A stretch of DNA of 64,000 bases. Source: Sphingomonadaceae bacterium 3R27C6 (lineage in GTDB: Bacteria > Pseudomonadota > Alphaproteobacteria > Sphingomonadales > Sphingomonadaceae). The notes under the pieces were generated by a model. The model saw only the letters and a list, made by a program, of their open reading frames with translations, did not search any database and had not been told where the DNA came from. The DNA lies in assembly GCA_005503215.1 (NCBI GenBank), contig SCNS01000022.1:1-64000 (forward strand). The letters are read 5' to 3'. Shown piece after piece: positions 42,444 to 52,031 of the stretch (position 1 is the first letter of the stretch; every line of letters starts with the position of its first letter). A program made the translations under genes and the position numbers.

Positions 42444-44423
42444 ATGCGGTTTTTACGTTCTTGCGCAATGCTGGCTGCGGCGATGTTGGTCGGGGTCACG
42501 GCGCCACCGGTGAGCCCGTCCGCCGCGCAAACCGCCCCCAAGCCGGTGACGGAAGCGCGCGGCGAGAGCGCCCCGTTGCCCGCTCCCGATATGGTGAAGA
42601 GCGACGTCGACGCCTGGCTCGACGGCTATATGCCCTATGCGCTCAAGCGCGGCGACGCGGCGGGTGCGGTCGTGGTGGTGGTCAAGGACGGCAAGGTCCT
42701 GACGCAGCGCGGCTTCGGATATGCCGATGTCGGAACGCGCCGGCCGGTCGATCCCGAAACCACGCTTTTCAAGCAGGCGTCGGTGTCGAAGCTGATCATC
42801 TGGACCGCGGTGATGCAGCTCGTCGAGCAGGGCAAGATCGATCTCGACCGCGACATCAACGCCTATCTCGATTTCAGGATTCCGGCCTTCGCCGGCAAGC
42901 CGGTTACGATGCGCAACCTGATGACGCACACCGGGGGTTTCGACGAAGTGCAGCGCGGGCTCAACAGCTATGACCCGAAGAAAATCCCGTCGCTCGGCGA
43001 CGCGCTGAAGCGACAGGTGCCGCACCGCATCTACGCGCCCGGCACGACGCCGGCCTATTCGAACTATGGCACCTCGCTGGCGGGTTATATCGTCGAACGC
43101 GTGTCGGGGCTCTCCTACGACGATTATGTCGAGCGGCGCATCTTTGCGCCCGCCGGCATGACGCGGTCGAGCTTCCGCCAGCCGCTTCCGGCGGCGCTGC
43201 GGCCGCTGCTCGCGAGCGGCTATATGCTGGGGTCGGGCAAGCCCGGCCCGTTCGAACTCAGCAGCCTCGCGCCGTCGGGTGCGATGACCGCGTCGGGTGC
43301 CGATATGGGGCGCTTCATGATCGCGCATCTCGCCGATGGCGGCGCGCTGATGAAGCCCGCAACCGCGGCGCAGATGCACAATACGACCCTGCGCCTGATC
43401 CCGCCGCTCAACGGCATGGCGCTCGGCTTCTACGAGCAGAATATCAACGGCCGCAAGGCGCTCTCGCACGCCGGCGACAGCCTCAACTTCCACAGCCAGC
43501 TCTGGATCTTCCCCGAGGAAAATGTCGGCATCTATATGTCGATGAACGCCGCGGGCACGCAGAATGTGTCGGGGCCGATCCGCAGCTATTTGTTCGAAGC
43601 CTTCGCCGACCGCTACTTTCCGTTCGAGCAGCGCGACGGCCGCGTCGATGCGGCCACTGCGCGCGAGCATGCGCGGATGATGGTCGGCACATACAACAAG
43701 ACGCGGCGGCTCGAATCGAGCTTCCTAAAGGCGATGGAACTCGCCGGGCAGACGAAGGTCTCTCTCGATGGCGACGGCGGCATCCGGCTGAACGCCGTGC
43801 CGGAAATCGGCGGACAGCCGCGAAAATGGGTGGAAATCGCGCCTTTCGTGTGGCGCGAGCAGGGGGGCAAGCTGCGCCTCGCCGCCAAGGTGGAGAATGG
43901 CCGCGTCGTGCGTTTCAGCGTCGATTCGGGATCGCCCTATATCGCGTTCGACCGCGTGCCCTGGTATTTGTCGAGCGCCTGGCTCACGCCCGCGATGCTG
44001 GTCAGCCTCGGCGCGCTCCTACTCACCGCGATCGCCTGGCCCGCCTCGGCGCTGGCGCGCCGCCGCTATGGCGTGAAGGCCGACCTCGCGCCCGCCGCGC
44101 TCAAAAGCTACCGGCTGACGCGCGGCTTTGCGGCGCTGGCGGTCGCGGTGATGGTCGGATGGCTATGGTTCGCGACCAGCCTGCTCGCCGATTTCTCGTC
44201 GCTCAGCGGCGAGCTCGATTGGGCGCTCGTCACGCTCCAGGTCGCAACGCCGGTCATTTTCCTCGGCCTGCTCGTGAGCGCGATCTGGAATATCCGGCAT
44301 GTCTGGACGTCCAAACGTGGCCGTTTCGCGAAATTCTGGAGCTTGGTGCTGTTGGTGAGTGCGGTCGTTCTGCTGTGGATCGGCGTCGGTTTCCACCTGA
44401 TCGGCTTTGGCACCCGCTTCTGA
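42444..44423 (+). CDS. Serine hydrolase (class C beta-lactamase fold) with four C-terminal TM helices
   Basis: A 659-residue exported protein: signal peptide (MRFLRSCAMLAAAMLVGVTA), then a beta-lactamase/DD-peptidase domain. Motifs are SVSK (Ser113, Lys116), YSN (Tyr205-Asn207) and HAG (His342), so the catalytic set is complete. An additional beta-rich domain (about 395-500) precedes four membrane helices (about 515-535, 560-580, 590-612, 625-650). Members cleave D-amino-acid peptide or ester bonds. A paralogue of the same architecture is at 53.3 kb at the other end of the cluster. A GGGAGG site is four bases before the ATG. Confidence 0.9.
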   Translation: MRFLRSCAMLAAAMLVGVTAPPVSPSAAQTAPKPVTEARGESAPLPAPDMVKSDVDAWLDGYMPYALKRGDAAGAVVVVVKDGKVLTQRGFGYADVGTRRPVDPETTLFKQASVSKLIIWTAVMQLVEQGKIDLDRDINAYLDFRIPAFAGKPVTMRNLMTHTGGFDEVQRGLNSYDPKKIPSLGDALKRQVPHRIYAPGTTPAYSNYGTSLAGYIVERVSGLSYDDYVERRIFAPAGMTRSSFRQPLPAALRPLLASGYMLGSGKPGPFELSSLAPSGAMTASGADMGRFMIAHLADGGALMKPATAAQMHNTTLRLIPPLNGMALGFYEQNINGRKALSHAGDSLNFHSQLWIFPEENVGIYMSMNAAGTQNVSGPIRSYLFEAFADRYFPFEQRDGRVDAATAREHARMMVGTYNKTRRLESSFLKAMELAGQTKVSLDGDGGIRLNAVPEIGGQPRKWVEIAPFVWREQGGKLRLAAKVENGRVVRFSVDSGSPYIAFDRVPWYLSSAWLTPAMLVSLGALLLTAIAWPASALARRRYGVKADLAPAALKSYRLTRGFAALAVAVMVGWLWFATSLLADFSSLSGELDWALVTLQVATPVIFLGLLVSAIWNIRHVWTSKRGRFAKFWSLVLLVSAVVLLWIGVGFHLIGFGTRF

Positions 44424-44489
44424 TCGGGGGCTGGCAGGCCGCATGCCGGCCCGCAAGCAAAAGAAACTTCTCCAATCGTATTGCAATTA

Positions 44490-44500
44490 TCAAAATTTGA
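44490..44500. promoter_or_regulatory. AT-rich promoter element before dgcN
   Basis: TCAAAATTTGA is a perfect 5-1-5 palindrome in an AT-rich stretch (about 44475-44515) in the gap upstream of dgcN. It includes part of the TTGAAA/TTTCAA-like pattern seen upstream, and may be the promoter/operator of the dgcN operon. Confidence 0.35.
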
Positions 44501-44594
44501 AAATAATGTCTCAAACAGGTCAACAGGAGCAGATGCAGGATCGGCGCCGCGACGGCGCCGGATTCTGCCTCGCTTCGGATTTTTGGTGAAAGAC

Positions 44595-45641
44595 GTGAAC
44601 ATTCAAACTTCCCTCGATATCGCCGCCGGCGCATTGCAATTGCCCCAGCCCTATCTGCTGTTCCTCGGGGACACGACGGTGCGCGGCTATGCGAAGACCG
44701 CCTTCGGTCTTCGCGACTGGGCGCCCGAGAAATGCGTCGGCGAATATGCCCTGCCGGGTGCGACGGTCAGTGCGGGGCTGGAGCAGCTCGCGCCCGCAGC
44801 GGCGCAGGCGCGGGGCGCGCGTTCGCTGCTCATCGGCGTCGCGAACAGCGGCGGCGTGATTCCCGAAAGCTGGATGCCCGCGCTCTTCGAGGCGCTCGAA
44901 GCGGGGCTCGATATCGTCAGCGGCATGCACATGCGGCTGGCCGAGATGCCCGAACTCGCCGCGCGCGCGCAGCGTCTCGGCCGCCAGCTGATCGACGTAC
45001 GCCATCCGCCCAAGGGCCTGCCCGTCGGCACGGGGCGCAAGCGAAGCGGCAAGCGCCTGCTCACCGTCGGAACCGACTGCGCGCTGGGCAAGAAATATAC
45101 GGCGCTGGCCCTCGCGCGCGCCTTTGCCGAGCGCGGCGTCGACGCCGATTTCCGCGCGACGGGGCAGACGGGCATCATGATCGCCGGCGGCGGCGTGCCG
45201 ATGGATGCGGTGGTCTCGGATTTCGAGGCGGGTGCGGCGGAGACGGTGAGCCCCGACGCGGCGGATGATCACTGGGATGTCGTCGAAGGGCAGGGGTCGC
45301 TGTTTCACCCCGCCTATGCCGCGGTATCGCTGGGCCTGCTCCACGGCAGCCAGCCCGACGTGATCGTCGTATGCCACGAACCCGGCCGCGAAGAGATATT
45401 GGGTTCGCCCGGCTACCGCCTGCCGAGCATCGAGGAAACGATCGATCTCAATCTGCGACTGGGTAGCCGGACCAATCCGGCGATCCGCTGCGCCGGCCTG
45501 TCGTACAACACGTCGCATCTGGGCGAGGAAGAGGCGATCGCACTGATGGCGGCCGAAAGCGAGCGGCTCGGCCTCCCCGTCGCCGATCCGATCCGCGGCG
45601 GCGAAGCCTTCGTGCGTCTGGTGGATAGCTGCCTCGCATGA
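44595..45641 (+). CDS. dgcN: DUF1611 protein, D-glutamate N-acetyltransferase type (DgcN)
   Basis: A 348-residue cytoplasmic protein of the DUF1611/DgcN family. In marine bacteria DgcN acetylates D-glutamate, and DgcA then racemises N-acetyl-D-glutamate. Visible features: QLPQPYLLFLGDTTVRGYAKTAFGL (about 19-43), MHMRLAEMPELA (about 117), a P-loop-like GTDCALGKKYTALALARAF (near 159-177) and DVVEGQGSLFHPAYA (about 232). The start is uncertain: GTG 44595 (VNIQTS) fits the family length, and a GTG three codons earlier is possible. It overlaps the transporter gene by ATGA. DgcA-like dgcA lies 5 kb downstream, which supports the pathway. Confidence 0.82.
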   Translation: MNIQTSLDIAAGALQLPQPYLLFLGDTTVRGYAKTAFGLRDWAPEKCVGEYALPGATVSAGLEQLAPAAAQARGARSLLIGVANSGGVIPESWMPALFEALEAGLDIVSGMHMRLAEMPELAARAQRLGRQLIDVRHPPKGLPVGTGRKRSGKRLLTVGTDCALGKKYTALALARAFAERGVDADFRATGQTGIMIAGGGVPMDAVVSDFEAGAAETVSPDAADDHWDVVEGQGSLFHPAYAAVSLGLLHGSQPDVIVVCHEPGREEILGSPGYRLPSIEETIDLNLRLGSRTNPAIRCAGLSYNTSHLGEEEAIALMAAESERLGLPVADPIRGGEAFVRLVDSCLA

Positions 45642-46807
45642 GCGCAGCGGCCACCCCGGCAGCCGCGGCGGGATCCTCGTGGTTCCAGCGTTTCCTGCTG
45701 CCGGGTTTCGCCTTCAAGGCCGTGGTGATCGGCGGCGGTTATGCCACCGGGCGCGAGCTCGCGGAATTTTTCCTGCCGAGCGGACCGTGGGGCGGATTGG
45801 CCGCGATGCTGCTCGCGATGCTGCTCTGGAGCATCATCTGCGCCACGACCTTCGCGTTCGCGCGCGCGATCGGCGCATTCGATTATCGCAGCTTTTTTGA
45901 AGGGCTTCTGGGCCGCGCGTGGATATTGTTCGAGGTCGGCTATGTCCTCCTCGTGACGCTCGTCCTCGCGGTGTTCGGCGCCGCGGCGGGCGAGATTGGT
46001 ACGTCGATATTCGGCTGGCCGCCGCTCGCGGGAACCGCGTTCCTCGCGGCGTCGATCGCGCTGTTCGTGACCTTCGGAAACGCGTCGGTCGAGGGCCTGT
46101 TCAAATATGTCTCCTTCCTGCTCTATGGCGTCTACGCGCTGTTCATGGTCTTTGCGCTGAGCAGTTTCGGCGACGAGATCGCGGCGCGCTTCGCCATTCC
46201 CGCGCCGTCCGACGGCTGGATCCTCGGCGGGCTGACCTACACCGGATATAATGTGATCGGCGCGGTGGTGATCCTGCCGGTAATCCGCCACCTTACCAGC
46301 CAGCGCGACGCGGTGACCGCGGGGCTGATCGCCGGGCCGCTGGCGATGGCGCCCGCGATTCTCTTCTTTGTCGCGATGATCGCTTTCTATCCGGGCATCA
46401 TGGGTGAGACTTTGCCGTCGGATTTCATGCTGCGGCAGCTCGAAATGCCGCTGTTCCACCTGCTGTTCCAGTTCATGATCTTTGCGGCGCTGCTCGAAAG
46501 CGGGGCGGGGTCGGTGCATGCGATCAACGAGCGCGTCGATGCGGCGCGCCGGGTGCGCGGGGGCGCGCCGCTTGGCAAGCGCGCGCGCGCAGGGATCGCC
46601 GCGGCGCTGCTGATCGGCTGCATGTTCCTTGCCGACCGCTTCGGGCTCGTGGCGCTGATCGCCAGCGGCTACCGTGCGCTCTCCTGGGTGTTCCTTGCGG
46701 TCTATGTCCTGCCCTTGCTGACCATGGGGCTGTTCCGTCTGCTGCGCGGCCGTGCGGTCGTCGAGAACCAAGAACTTCAACCCGCCGTCGAGGGGAATGC
46801 CCAATGA
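45638..46807 (+). CDS. YkvI-like multi-pass membrane transporter
   Basis: A 389-residue integral membrane protein with about ten or eleven helices. It starts with a cytoplasmic tail and FLLPGFAFKAVVIGGGYATGRELAEFF (TM1, with an unwound GGGY motif as in LeuT/APC-fold transporters), followed by TMs such as AAMLLAMLLWSIICATTFAFA and FEVGYVLLVTLVLAVFGAAAGE. GYNVIGAVVILPVIRHL (about 207-223) is a family hallmark. The substrate is not known; by context it may import D-glutamate or small peptides. Start overlaps the dgcN stop and its end overlaps the hydrolase start, both by ATGA. Confidence 0.82.
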   Translation: MSAAATPAAAAGSSWFQRFLLPGFAFKAVVIGGGYATGRELAEFFLPSGPWGGLAAMLLAMLLWSIICATTFAFARAIGAFDYRSFFEGLLGRAWILFEVGYVLLVTLVLAVFGAAAGEIGTSIFGWPPLAGTAFLAASIALFVTFGNASVEGLFKYVSFLLYGVYALFMVFALSSFGDEIAARFAIPAPSDGWILGGLTYTGYNVIGAVVILPVIRHLTSQRDAVTAGLIAGPLAMAPAILFFVAMIAFYPGIMGETLPSDFMLRQLEMPLFHLLFQFMIFAALLESGAGSVHAINERVDAARRVRGGAPLGKRARAGIAAALLIGCMFLADRFGLVALIASGYRALSWVFLAVYVLPLLTMGLFRLLRGRAVVENQELQPAVEGNAQ

Positions 46808-47859
46808 CCAAGGTGACTGGCTGGGCGCGGGTCCGGCGCTGGGGGAAGCGTATGTTACTCGGGCTGCTTCTGCTGTTGATCCTGCTCGTCGTGGTGGGCG
46901 CGATCTATGAGGCGCTCGGCCGCAGGTATGCCGCGGCGAACTATCCGCCGCCCGGAAAGCTGGTCGATATCGGCGGGCGCAAGATGCATATCGATTGCCG
47001 CGGCACCGGATCGCCGACCGTCGTCTTCGAATCCGGCCTCGGCACCGGCGGGGCGATCGACTGGACGCTGGTCCATGACGAGATTGCCAGCTTCACGCGC
47101 GCCTGCGCCTATGACCGCGCCGGGATCATGTGGAGCGACGCGAAGGACACGCAGCAGCGCGCATCCGCGGTCGCCGACGATCTCCATGCGCTGTTGAAGG
47201 GCGCGGGGATCACCGGTCCGCTGGTGCTCGTCGGCCATTCGATCGGCGGCCCCTATACGCGGACCTATGTCGGAAAATATGGCGAGCAGGTTGCCGGGCT
47301 GGTGATGGTTGATGCCTCGCATCCCGACCAGGTCGCGCGGCTCGGAAAAGCCGTGAAGGTCGACGCGCATCCCGGGCAGGCGGGGTGGATCATGCATACC
47401 GCGACCGCGCTGTCGTGGACGGGCATCGTGCGCTTCGCGATGGCGAATGCGGGGCAGGGTAAATTGCCGAAGGACGCTGCCGCGCGAATGGCGGCCTATG
47501 CCAGCAAGTCGGTGCATGGTGCGACGTCCGAGCTCGACGGTTTCGACCGGACGATGGATGATGCGCGCGCTGTCAGGAGTTTCGGAAACCGGCCGGTGAT
47601 TGTGCTGACCGCAATGGCGCCGTTCAAGCCTGCGGAGTTGAAGGGACTGTCGCTGAAGGCATCCGACGGCGCGCGCTTCAAACAGGAGTGGAAGGCGCTC
47701 AACGCCGAACAGGCTGCGCTTTCGACGCGCGGCCGCCAGCAGGTCGTGGGCGATGCCGGTCATTATATTCAGATCGACCGGCCCGATGTCGTGATCGCCG
47801 CGGTTCGCGAGGTCGTGGGCGAAGTGCGCGCCGACGCGCAGGCGGCCGCAAAGAAATGA
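46804..47859 (+). CDS. Alpha/beta hydrolase, membrane-anchored
   Basis: A 351-residue protein with one N-terminal membrane helix (about 17-37, MLLGLLLLLILLVVVGAIY). The alpha/beta hydrolase fold follows: IDCRGTGSPTVVFESGLGTGG (oxyanion region, about 60-80), the nucleophile elbow VLVGHSIGGPYTR (Ser near 147), and the C-terminal VGDAGHYIQIDRP (His near 322). It probably hydrolyses an ester or amide at the periplasmic face. The start overlaps the transporter stop by ATGA, so it belongs to the dgcN operon. It could remove the acetyl group after DgcA, but no sequence feature proves that. Confidence 0.87.
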   Translation: MTKVTGWARVRRWGKRMLLGLLLLLILLVVVGAIYEALGRRYAAANYPPPGKLVDIGGRKMHIDCRGTGSPTVVFESGLGTGGAIDWTLVHDEIASFTRACAYDRAGIMWSDAKDTQQRASAVADDLHALLKGAGITGPLVLVGHSIGGPYTRTYVGKYGEQVAGLVMVDASHPDQVARLGKAVKVDAHPGQAGWIMHTATALSWTGIVRFAMANAGQGKLPKDAAARMAAYASKSVHGATSELDGFDRTMDDARAVRSFGNRPVIVLTAMAPFKPAELKGLSLKASDGARFKQEWKALNAEQAALSTRGRQQVVGDAGHYIQIDRPDVVIAAVREVVGEVRADAQAAAKK

Positions 47860-47901
47860 AAGCAAAAACCGTCAGTCCCCCGGCTGGCGATAGGGAGATG
47901 A

Positions 47902-49530
47902 ATGATGAAGCGTAAGATCCTCTTGGGTGCGATGTCGATGCTGCCGCTGCTGCTCGCCGCGAACACCCCGGCGCCCGAATATGACCTCGTGATCCGCGGC
48001 GGCCGCGTCCTCGACGGCGCGGGCAACCCGTGGGTCAGCGCCGATGTTGCGGTCAAGGACGGCCGGGTGGCGCGCATCGGCCAGATTTCGGGGCGCGGCG
48101 CCAAGGAAATCGACGCGAAGGGCCGCTATGTCTCGCCGGGCTTCATCGACATGATGGACCAGTCGGGGCGCGTGCTCGTAAAAAATGGCGCGGCCGAGAA
48201 CAAGCTGCTGATGGGCGTGACCACGGTCATCGCTGGCGAGGGTGGCCCCCCGGCCGAGGCGGCAGAGATTCCGGCGCATTTCAGCCAGCTCGAAAAGCAG
48301 GGCATCTCGGTCAATTACGGCACTTATTATTCGGCGACGCAGGCGCGCATGAAGGTGATGGGCGACGGCGCCGGATCGCCGACCCCCGCGCAGCTCGAGG
48401 CGATGGGCCGCGAGGTCAAGATCGCGATGGAGAATGGCGCGTTCGGCATCACCAGCGCGCTCATCTACCCCCCGAGCAGCTTCCAGACCACGTCGGACCT
48501 CGTCACGCTGGCGAAGGTCGCCGCACAATGCGACGGTTTCTACGCCACCCACATGCGCGACGAGAGCGAAGGGCTGGTCAAGGCGATCGAGGAAGCGATC
48601 GAGATCGGCGAAAAGGGCGGGGTCAAGGTCGAGATTTTCCACCTCAAGGCCGCTTACGCCCCCGGCTGGGGCAAGCTGATGCCGCAGGCAGTGGCGACGA
48701 TCAACGCGGCGCGCGCGCGCGGGGTCGATGTCGCGGCGGACCTCTATCCCTACACCGCGGGCGGCACGGGGCTCGAGATCATCGCGCCGAGCTGGGTGTG
48801 GGCCGACGGCGTCCAGAAGGGGATCGAACGGCTGCGCGATCCCAAGGTGCGCGAGCGGATGAAGAAGGAAGTCGCCGCGGGCTCGATGCCCGGCTGGTCG
48901 AACCTCGTCCACGCATCGGGCGGTTTCGCCAATGTGCGGCTGGCCAATGGCTTCAGCGACAAATACCGGCCGTATCACGGCAAGAGCCTCGCCGAGATCG
49001 GCAAGGCGCTGAACCGCGATCCCGCCGACGTGGCGTGGGATATCTTGCTCGAGGGCCTGCCGAACCGCTCGGTCGCGCTCTATTTCATGATGAGCGAGCA
49101 GGACATCGAAACCGCGATCAAGCAGCCGTGGGTCAGCATCGGCAGCGACGCCGCGGCGTCGGAAAAGGCGGGTGAGATGGACGCGCTCGGCCTGCCGCAC
49201 CCGCGCGCCTATGGCACCTTCCCGCGCATCATCGCCGAATATGTGAAGCGACGCCCGATACTCTCGCTCGAAGATGCGGTGCGCAAGATGACCGGCTGGC
49301 CGGCGCAGCGCATGGGGCTGACCGACCGCGGGCTGATCCGCGACGGGATGCGCGCCGACATCGTCGTGTTCGATTTGGACAAGCTCGACGATGTCGCTAG
49401 CTGGGAAAAGCCCACCGCGTCGCCGACGGGGATCGAGACGGTGATCGTCAACGGCGTCGTCACGATCGCGAACGGCAAGCACACCGGCGCCAAGGCGGGC
49501 GCGGTGCTGCGGCACAGCTGCGGCGTCTGA
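47902..49530 (+). CDS. D-aminoacylase-like amidohydrolase lacking the first HxH motif
   Basis: An exported amidohydrolase of 542 residues (signal MMKRKILLGAMSMLPLLLAANTPAP). It resembles N-acyl-D-amino-acid deacylases: YDLVIRGGRVLDGAGNPWVSADVAVKDGRVARIG, THMRDESEGLVKAIEEAIEI (His near 214), KVEIFHLKA (His near 249) and SIGSDAAA (Asp near 415). The usual PGFIDxHTH is replaced by PGFIDMMDQSGRVL (near 88-101), so the two N-terminal metal His are missing. It may use a single metal or a changed site. It follows the hydrolase gene by 42 bases with a good GGGAG site. Confidence 0.88.
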   Translation: MMKRKILLGAMSMLPLLLAANTPAPEYDLVIRGGRVLDGAGNPWVSADVAVKDGRVARIGQISGRGAKEIDAKGRYVSPGFIDMMDQSGRVLVKNGAAENKLLMGVTTVIAGEGGPPAEAAEIPAHFSQLEKQGISVNYGTYYSATQARMKVMGDGAGSPTPAQLEAMGREVKIAMENGAFGITSALIYPPSSFQTTSDLVTLAKVAAQCDGFYATHMRDESEGLVKAIEEAIEIGEKGGVKVEIFHLKAAYAPGWGKLMPQAVATINAARARGVDVAADLYPYTAGGTGLEIIAPSWVWADGVQKGIERLRDPKVRERMKKEVAAGSMPGWSNLVHASGGFANVRLANGFSDKYRPYHGKSLAEIGKALNRDPADVAWDILLEGLPNRSVALYFMMSEQDIETAIKQPWVSIGSDAAASEKAGEMDALGLPHPRAYGTFPRIIAEYVKRRPILSLEDAVRKMTGWPAQRMGLTDRGLIRDGMRADIVVFDLDKLDDVASWEKPTASPTGIETVIVNGVVTIANGKHTGAKAGAVLRHSCGV

Positions 49531-49534
49531 GGAG

Positions 49535-50974
49535 ATGACCCGGAAAATTTCGAGCCTTTCCCTCACGGGCCTTGCGCTTACCGTTTCGGCGTCAGCCTTC
49601 GCCGCGGCTCCGGCAATTTCGAAGCCCGAAGACCTCGGCACCGCCGTGTCGGCGCAGATTGCGTGCGCCAGCATCTTCGTCGCCGAGCGCGCGGAGGCCG
49701 ATGTGCTGCGCGACGACATCCACGCCTTCGCGCCGTTCATGACGGCCGTAACGCTGGCGGTCGACCGCAAGGCACGCACGGTTACCGCATCGGCGCCGGG
49801 CGCGACGACGCGCACCGCGCTGTTCCGTCCGGTCGCGGGGTGCACATTGCTGACCGGCGATGTTCCGACCGCCGTGCTCGACGCACAGGCGGCGAAGCTC
49901 AAGCCGACGCGCGGGAATGCCGCGAAGCCATGGCCGATCGGCGACGCCCCGGTGACCAAGCTTCTGGCGGCGGCTGAAGCCAGGCTTGACCGCGCTGCGC
50001 TCGACAAGGCGGTGCGCGCCGCCTTCGACGAACAGAATAAGGGCGGCTACCCCGACACGCGTGCGATCGTCGTCGTGCAGGGCGGGGCGATCGTCGCCGA
50101 GCATTATGCGCCGGGGTTCGATCGGAACACTGAACTGCTCGGCTGGTCGGCGTCGAAGAGCATCATGGGAACATTGGTCGGCCTCCTGGTCGACGACGGC
50201 AAACTCAAGCTCGACGAACCCGCGCCGGTTCCCGAATGGCAGGGCGAGGGCGACCCCCGCGCGAAAATCACGCTGCGCCAGTTGCTGACGATGTCGAGCG
50301 GCCTGACCTTCAGCGAAAGCTATGTCCCCGGCAATGACTCGATCAAGATGCTGTTCGAGGCGGGCGATATGGGCGCGATGGCGGTAGCATTGCCACTGAA
50401 GGACGCGCCCGGCACGAACTGGAGCTATTCGTCAGGCACCACCAACATATTGTCGCGCATCGTGTTTCAGGCGACCGGCGGGACGCTCGAAGGCATGACG
50501 CGCTTTGCGCAAAAGCGGCTGTTCGAACCGACAGGCATGACGAGCGCGCTGATCGAGCCCGATGAAGCGGGCGTGCAGGTGGGCAGTTCCTACGCTTATG
50601 CCACCGCGCGCGACTGGGCGCGCTATGGGTTGCTCCACCTCAATCAGGGCAAGGTGGGGCGCAAGCAATTGCTCTCGAAGCAATGGCTCGATTTCGCGGT
50701 CGCACCGACCAAGGCTTCGCCGCGGCCCGTCTATGGCGCGCAGCTCTGGCTGAACCAGCCCGAAGCCGACGGCGAGCGCCGCAAGCTTTACCCGGGCCTG
50801 CCCGCCGATACCGTGATGGCGCGCGGGCATAGTTTCCAGATCGTCGCGGCGATCCCGTCGCAGGATGCAGTGATCGTCCGCCTCGGCTGGACGCCCGAGG
50901 GGCATACATTCGACTGGAACAAATATCTCTCGCAGATCGCAGCGGCGCTCGCGCCTGCGACCCCTGCGCCGTGA
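49535..50974 (+). CDS. Exported serine hydrolase (beta-lactamase family, 6-aminohexanoate-dimer hydrolase-like)
   Basis: A 479-residue protein with a signal peptide (MTRKISSLSLTGLALTVSASAFA). The catalytic motif SASK (Ser205, Lys208) lies in LLGWSASKSIMGTLVGLLVDDGKL, and WSYSSGTTNIL (near 293) gives the Tyr-x-Ser motif. Such enzymes hydrolyse D-amino-acid amide or small linear amide bonds. The start lies 4 bases after the previous stop, with a GAGGAG overlapping it, so translation is probably coupled. It is encoded between the D-aminoacylase-like gene and dgcA. Confidence 0.88.
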   Translation: MTRKISSLSLTGLALTVSASAFAAAPAISKPEDLGTAVSAQIACASIFVAERAEADVLRDDIHAFAPFMTAVTLAVDRKARTVTASAPGATTRTALFRPVAGCTLLTGDVPTAVLDAQAAKLKPTRGNAAKPWPIGDAPVTKLLAAAEARLDRAALDKAVRAAFDEQNKGGYPDTRAIVVVQGGAIVAEHYAPGFDRNTELLGWSASKSIMGTLVGLLVDDGKLKLDEPAPVPEWQGEGDPRAKITLRQLLTMSSGLTFSESYVPGNDSIKMLFEAGDMGAMAVALPLKDAPGTNWSYSSGTTNILSRIVFQATGGTLEGMTRFAQKRLFEPTGMTSALIEPDEAGVQVGSSYAYATARDWARYGLLHLNQGKVGRKQLLSKQWLDFAVAPTKASPRPVYGAQLWLNQPEADGERRKLYPGLPADTVMARGHSFQIVAAIPSQDAVIVRLGWTPEGHTFDWNKYLSQIAAALAPATPAP

Positions 50975-50996
50975 ACCGACCAAAGGACAAATATCG

Positions 50997-52007
50997 ATGA
51001 CGACGCTTACCCCTCTCTCGCTCGACCTCGCGATTGAATCGCTCCCGCTCGCCAAGCCGTTCCGCATCTCGGGGCATGTCTTCACCGACACGCCGGTGGT
51101 TCTCGTCACGCTTTCGGACGGCGAGCACAGCGGGCGCGGCGAGGCGTCGGGGGTCTATTATCTCGGCGACGATGTGCCCGCGATGACGGCCGCCATCGAA
51201 GGCGTGCGCGGCGCGTTCGAGGCCGGGGTGACGCGCGAGCAGTTGCAGGCGCTGCTCCCCGCCGGCGGCGCGCGCAACGCGATCGATTGCGCGCTGTGGG
51301 AACTCGAGGCGCGCCGCAGCGGCGTCCCGGTCTGGGAACTCGCCGGCCTTACCGAACCGCGCCCGCTCCGCACCACCTTCACGCTCGGCGCCGACGATCC
51401 CGAGGTGATGGCCGCGGGCGCGCGCCACTATGCACAGGCGCGCGCGCTCAAGCTCAAGCTCACCGGCGATCTCGATGTCGATATCGCGCGCGTGCAGGCG
51501 GTGCGCGCGGCGCGGCCCGAATGCTGGATCGGCGTCGATGCCAACCAGGGTTTCGCGATCGGCGATCTCGACGCGCTCGTCGCGGCACTGGTCGCCGCCG
51601 ATGTCAAGCTGCTCGAACAGCCGCTGGCGCGCGGGCGCGAAGCCGACCTCGATGGCTATCAATGTCCGATCCCCATCGCCGCCGACGAAAGCGCACTGAC
51701 GCTCGGCGATGTCGAGGGATTGGTAGGCCGCTTCAACGTCGTCAATATCAAGCTCGATAAATGCGGCGGGCTGACCGAGGGGCTGGCAATCGCGCGGCGC
51801 GCCCGCGAACTCGGGCTCGGCGTGATGGTCGGCAATATGGTCGGCTCCAGCCTCGCGATGGCGCCGGCGTTCGTCGTCGGGCAGCTGTGCGACATCGTCG
51901 ATCTCGACGGCCCGATCTTCCTTGCGGACGATCGCACGCGTTCGATCGAATATGTCGATGGCGCCGCATGGTGCGGCGAGGCGATCTGGGGCCGCGACGT
52001 CGGCTGA
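50997..52007 (+). CDS. dgcA: Dipeptide epimerase / N-acetyl-D-glutamate racemase (DgcA), enolase superfamily
   Basis: An enolase-superfamily enzyme of 336 residues. The muconate lactonizing enzyme subgroup pattern is complete: KLKLTGD (catalytic Lys pair, near 152-154), GVDANQGF (Asp near 181), LLEQPLARG (Glu near 205), IAADESA (Asp near 230) and NIKLDKCGG (Lys near 252). Such enzymes racemise or epimerise at the alpha carbon: L-Ala-D/L-Glu epimerases or, with DgcN, N-acetyl-D-glutamate racemase. With dgcN in the same cluster the second role is favoured. An AAAGGA site precedes the ATG by about nine bases. Confidence 0.88.
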   Translation: MTTLTPLSLDLAIESLPLAKPFRISGHVFTDTPVVLVTLSDGEHSGRGEASGVYYLGDDVPAMTAAIEGVRGAFEAGVTREQLQALLPAGGARNAIDCALWELEARRSGVPVWELAGLTEPRPLRTTFTLGADDPEVMAAGARHYAQARALKLKLTGDLDVDIARVQAVRAARPECWIGVDANQGFAIGDLDALVAALVAADVKLLEQPLARGREADLDGYQCPIPIAADESALTLGDVEGLVGRFNVVNIKLDKCGGLTEGLAIARRARELGLGVMVGNMVGSSLAMAPAFVVGQLCDIVDLDGPIFLADDRTRSIEYVDGAAWCGEAIWGRDVG

Positions 52008-52031
52008 ATCGATAACGGGACAGGGAGAGGC

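Noticed and set aside
45413..46804. A 463-codon minus-strand frame opposite the YkvI-like transporter
   Set aside because: It is rich in charged residues as expected for the reverse of hydrophobic membrane-helix codons; no domain is visible.
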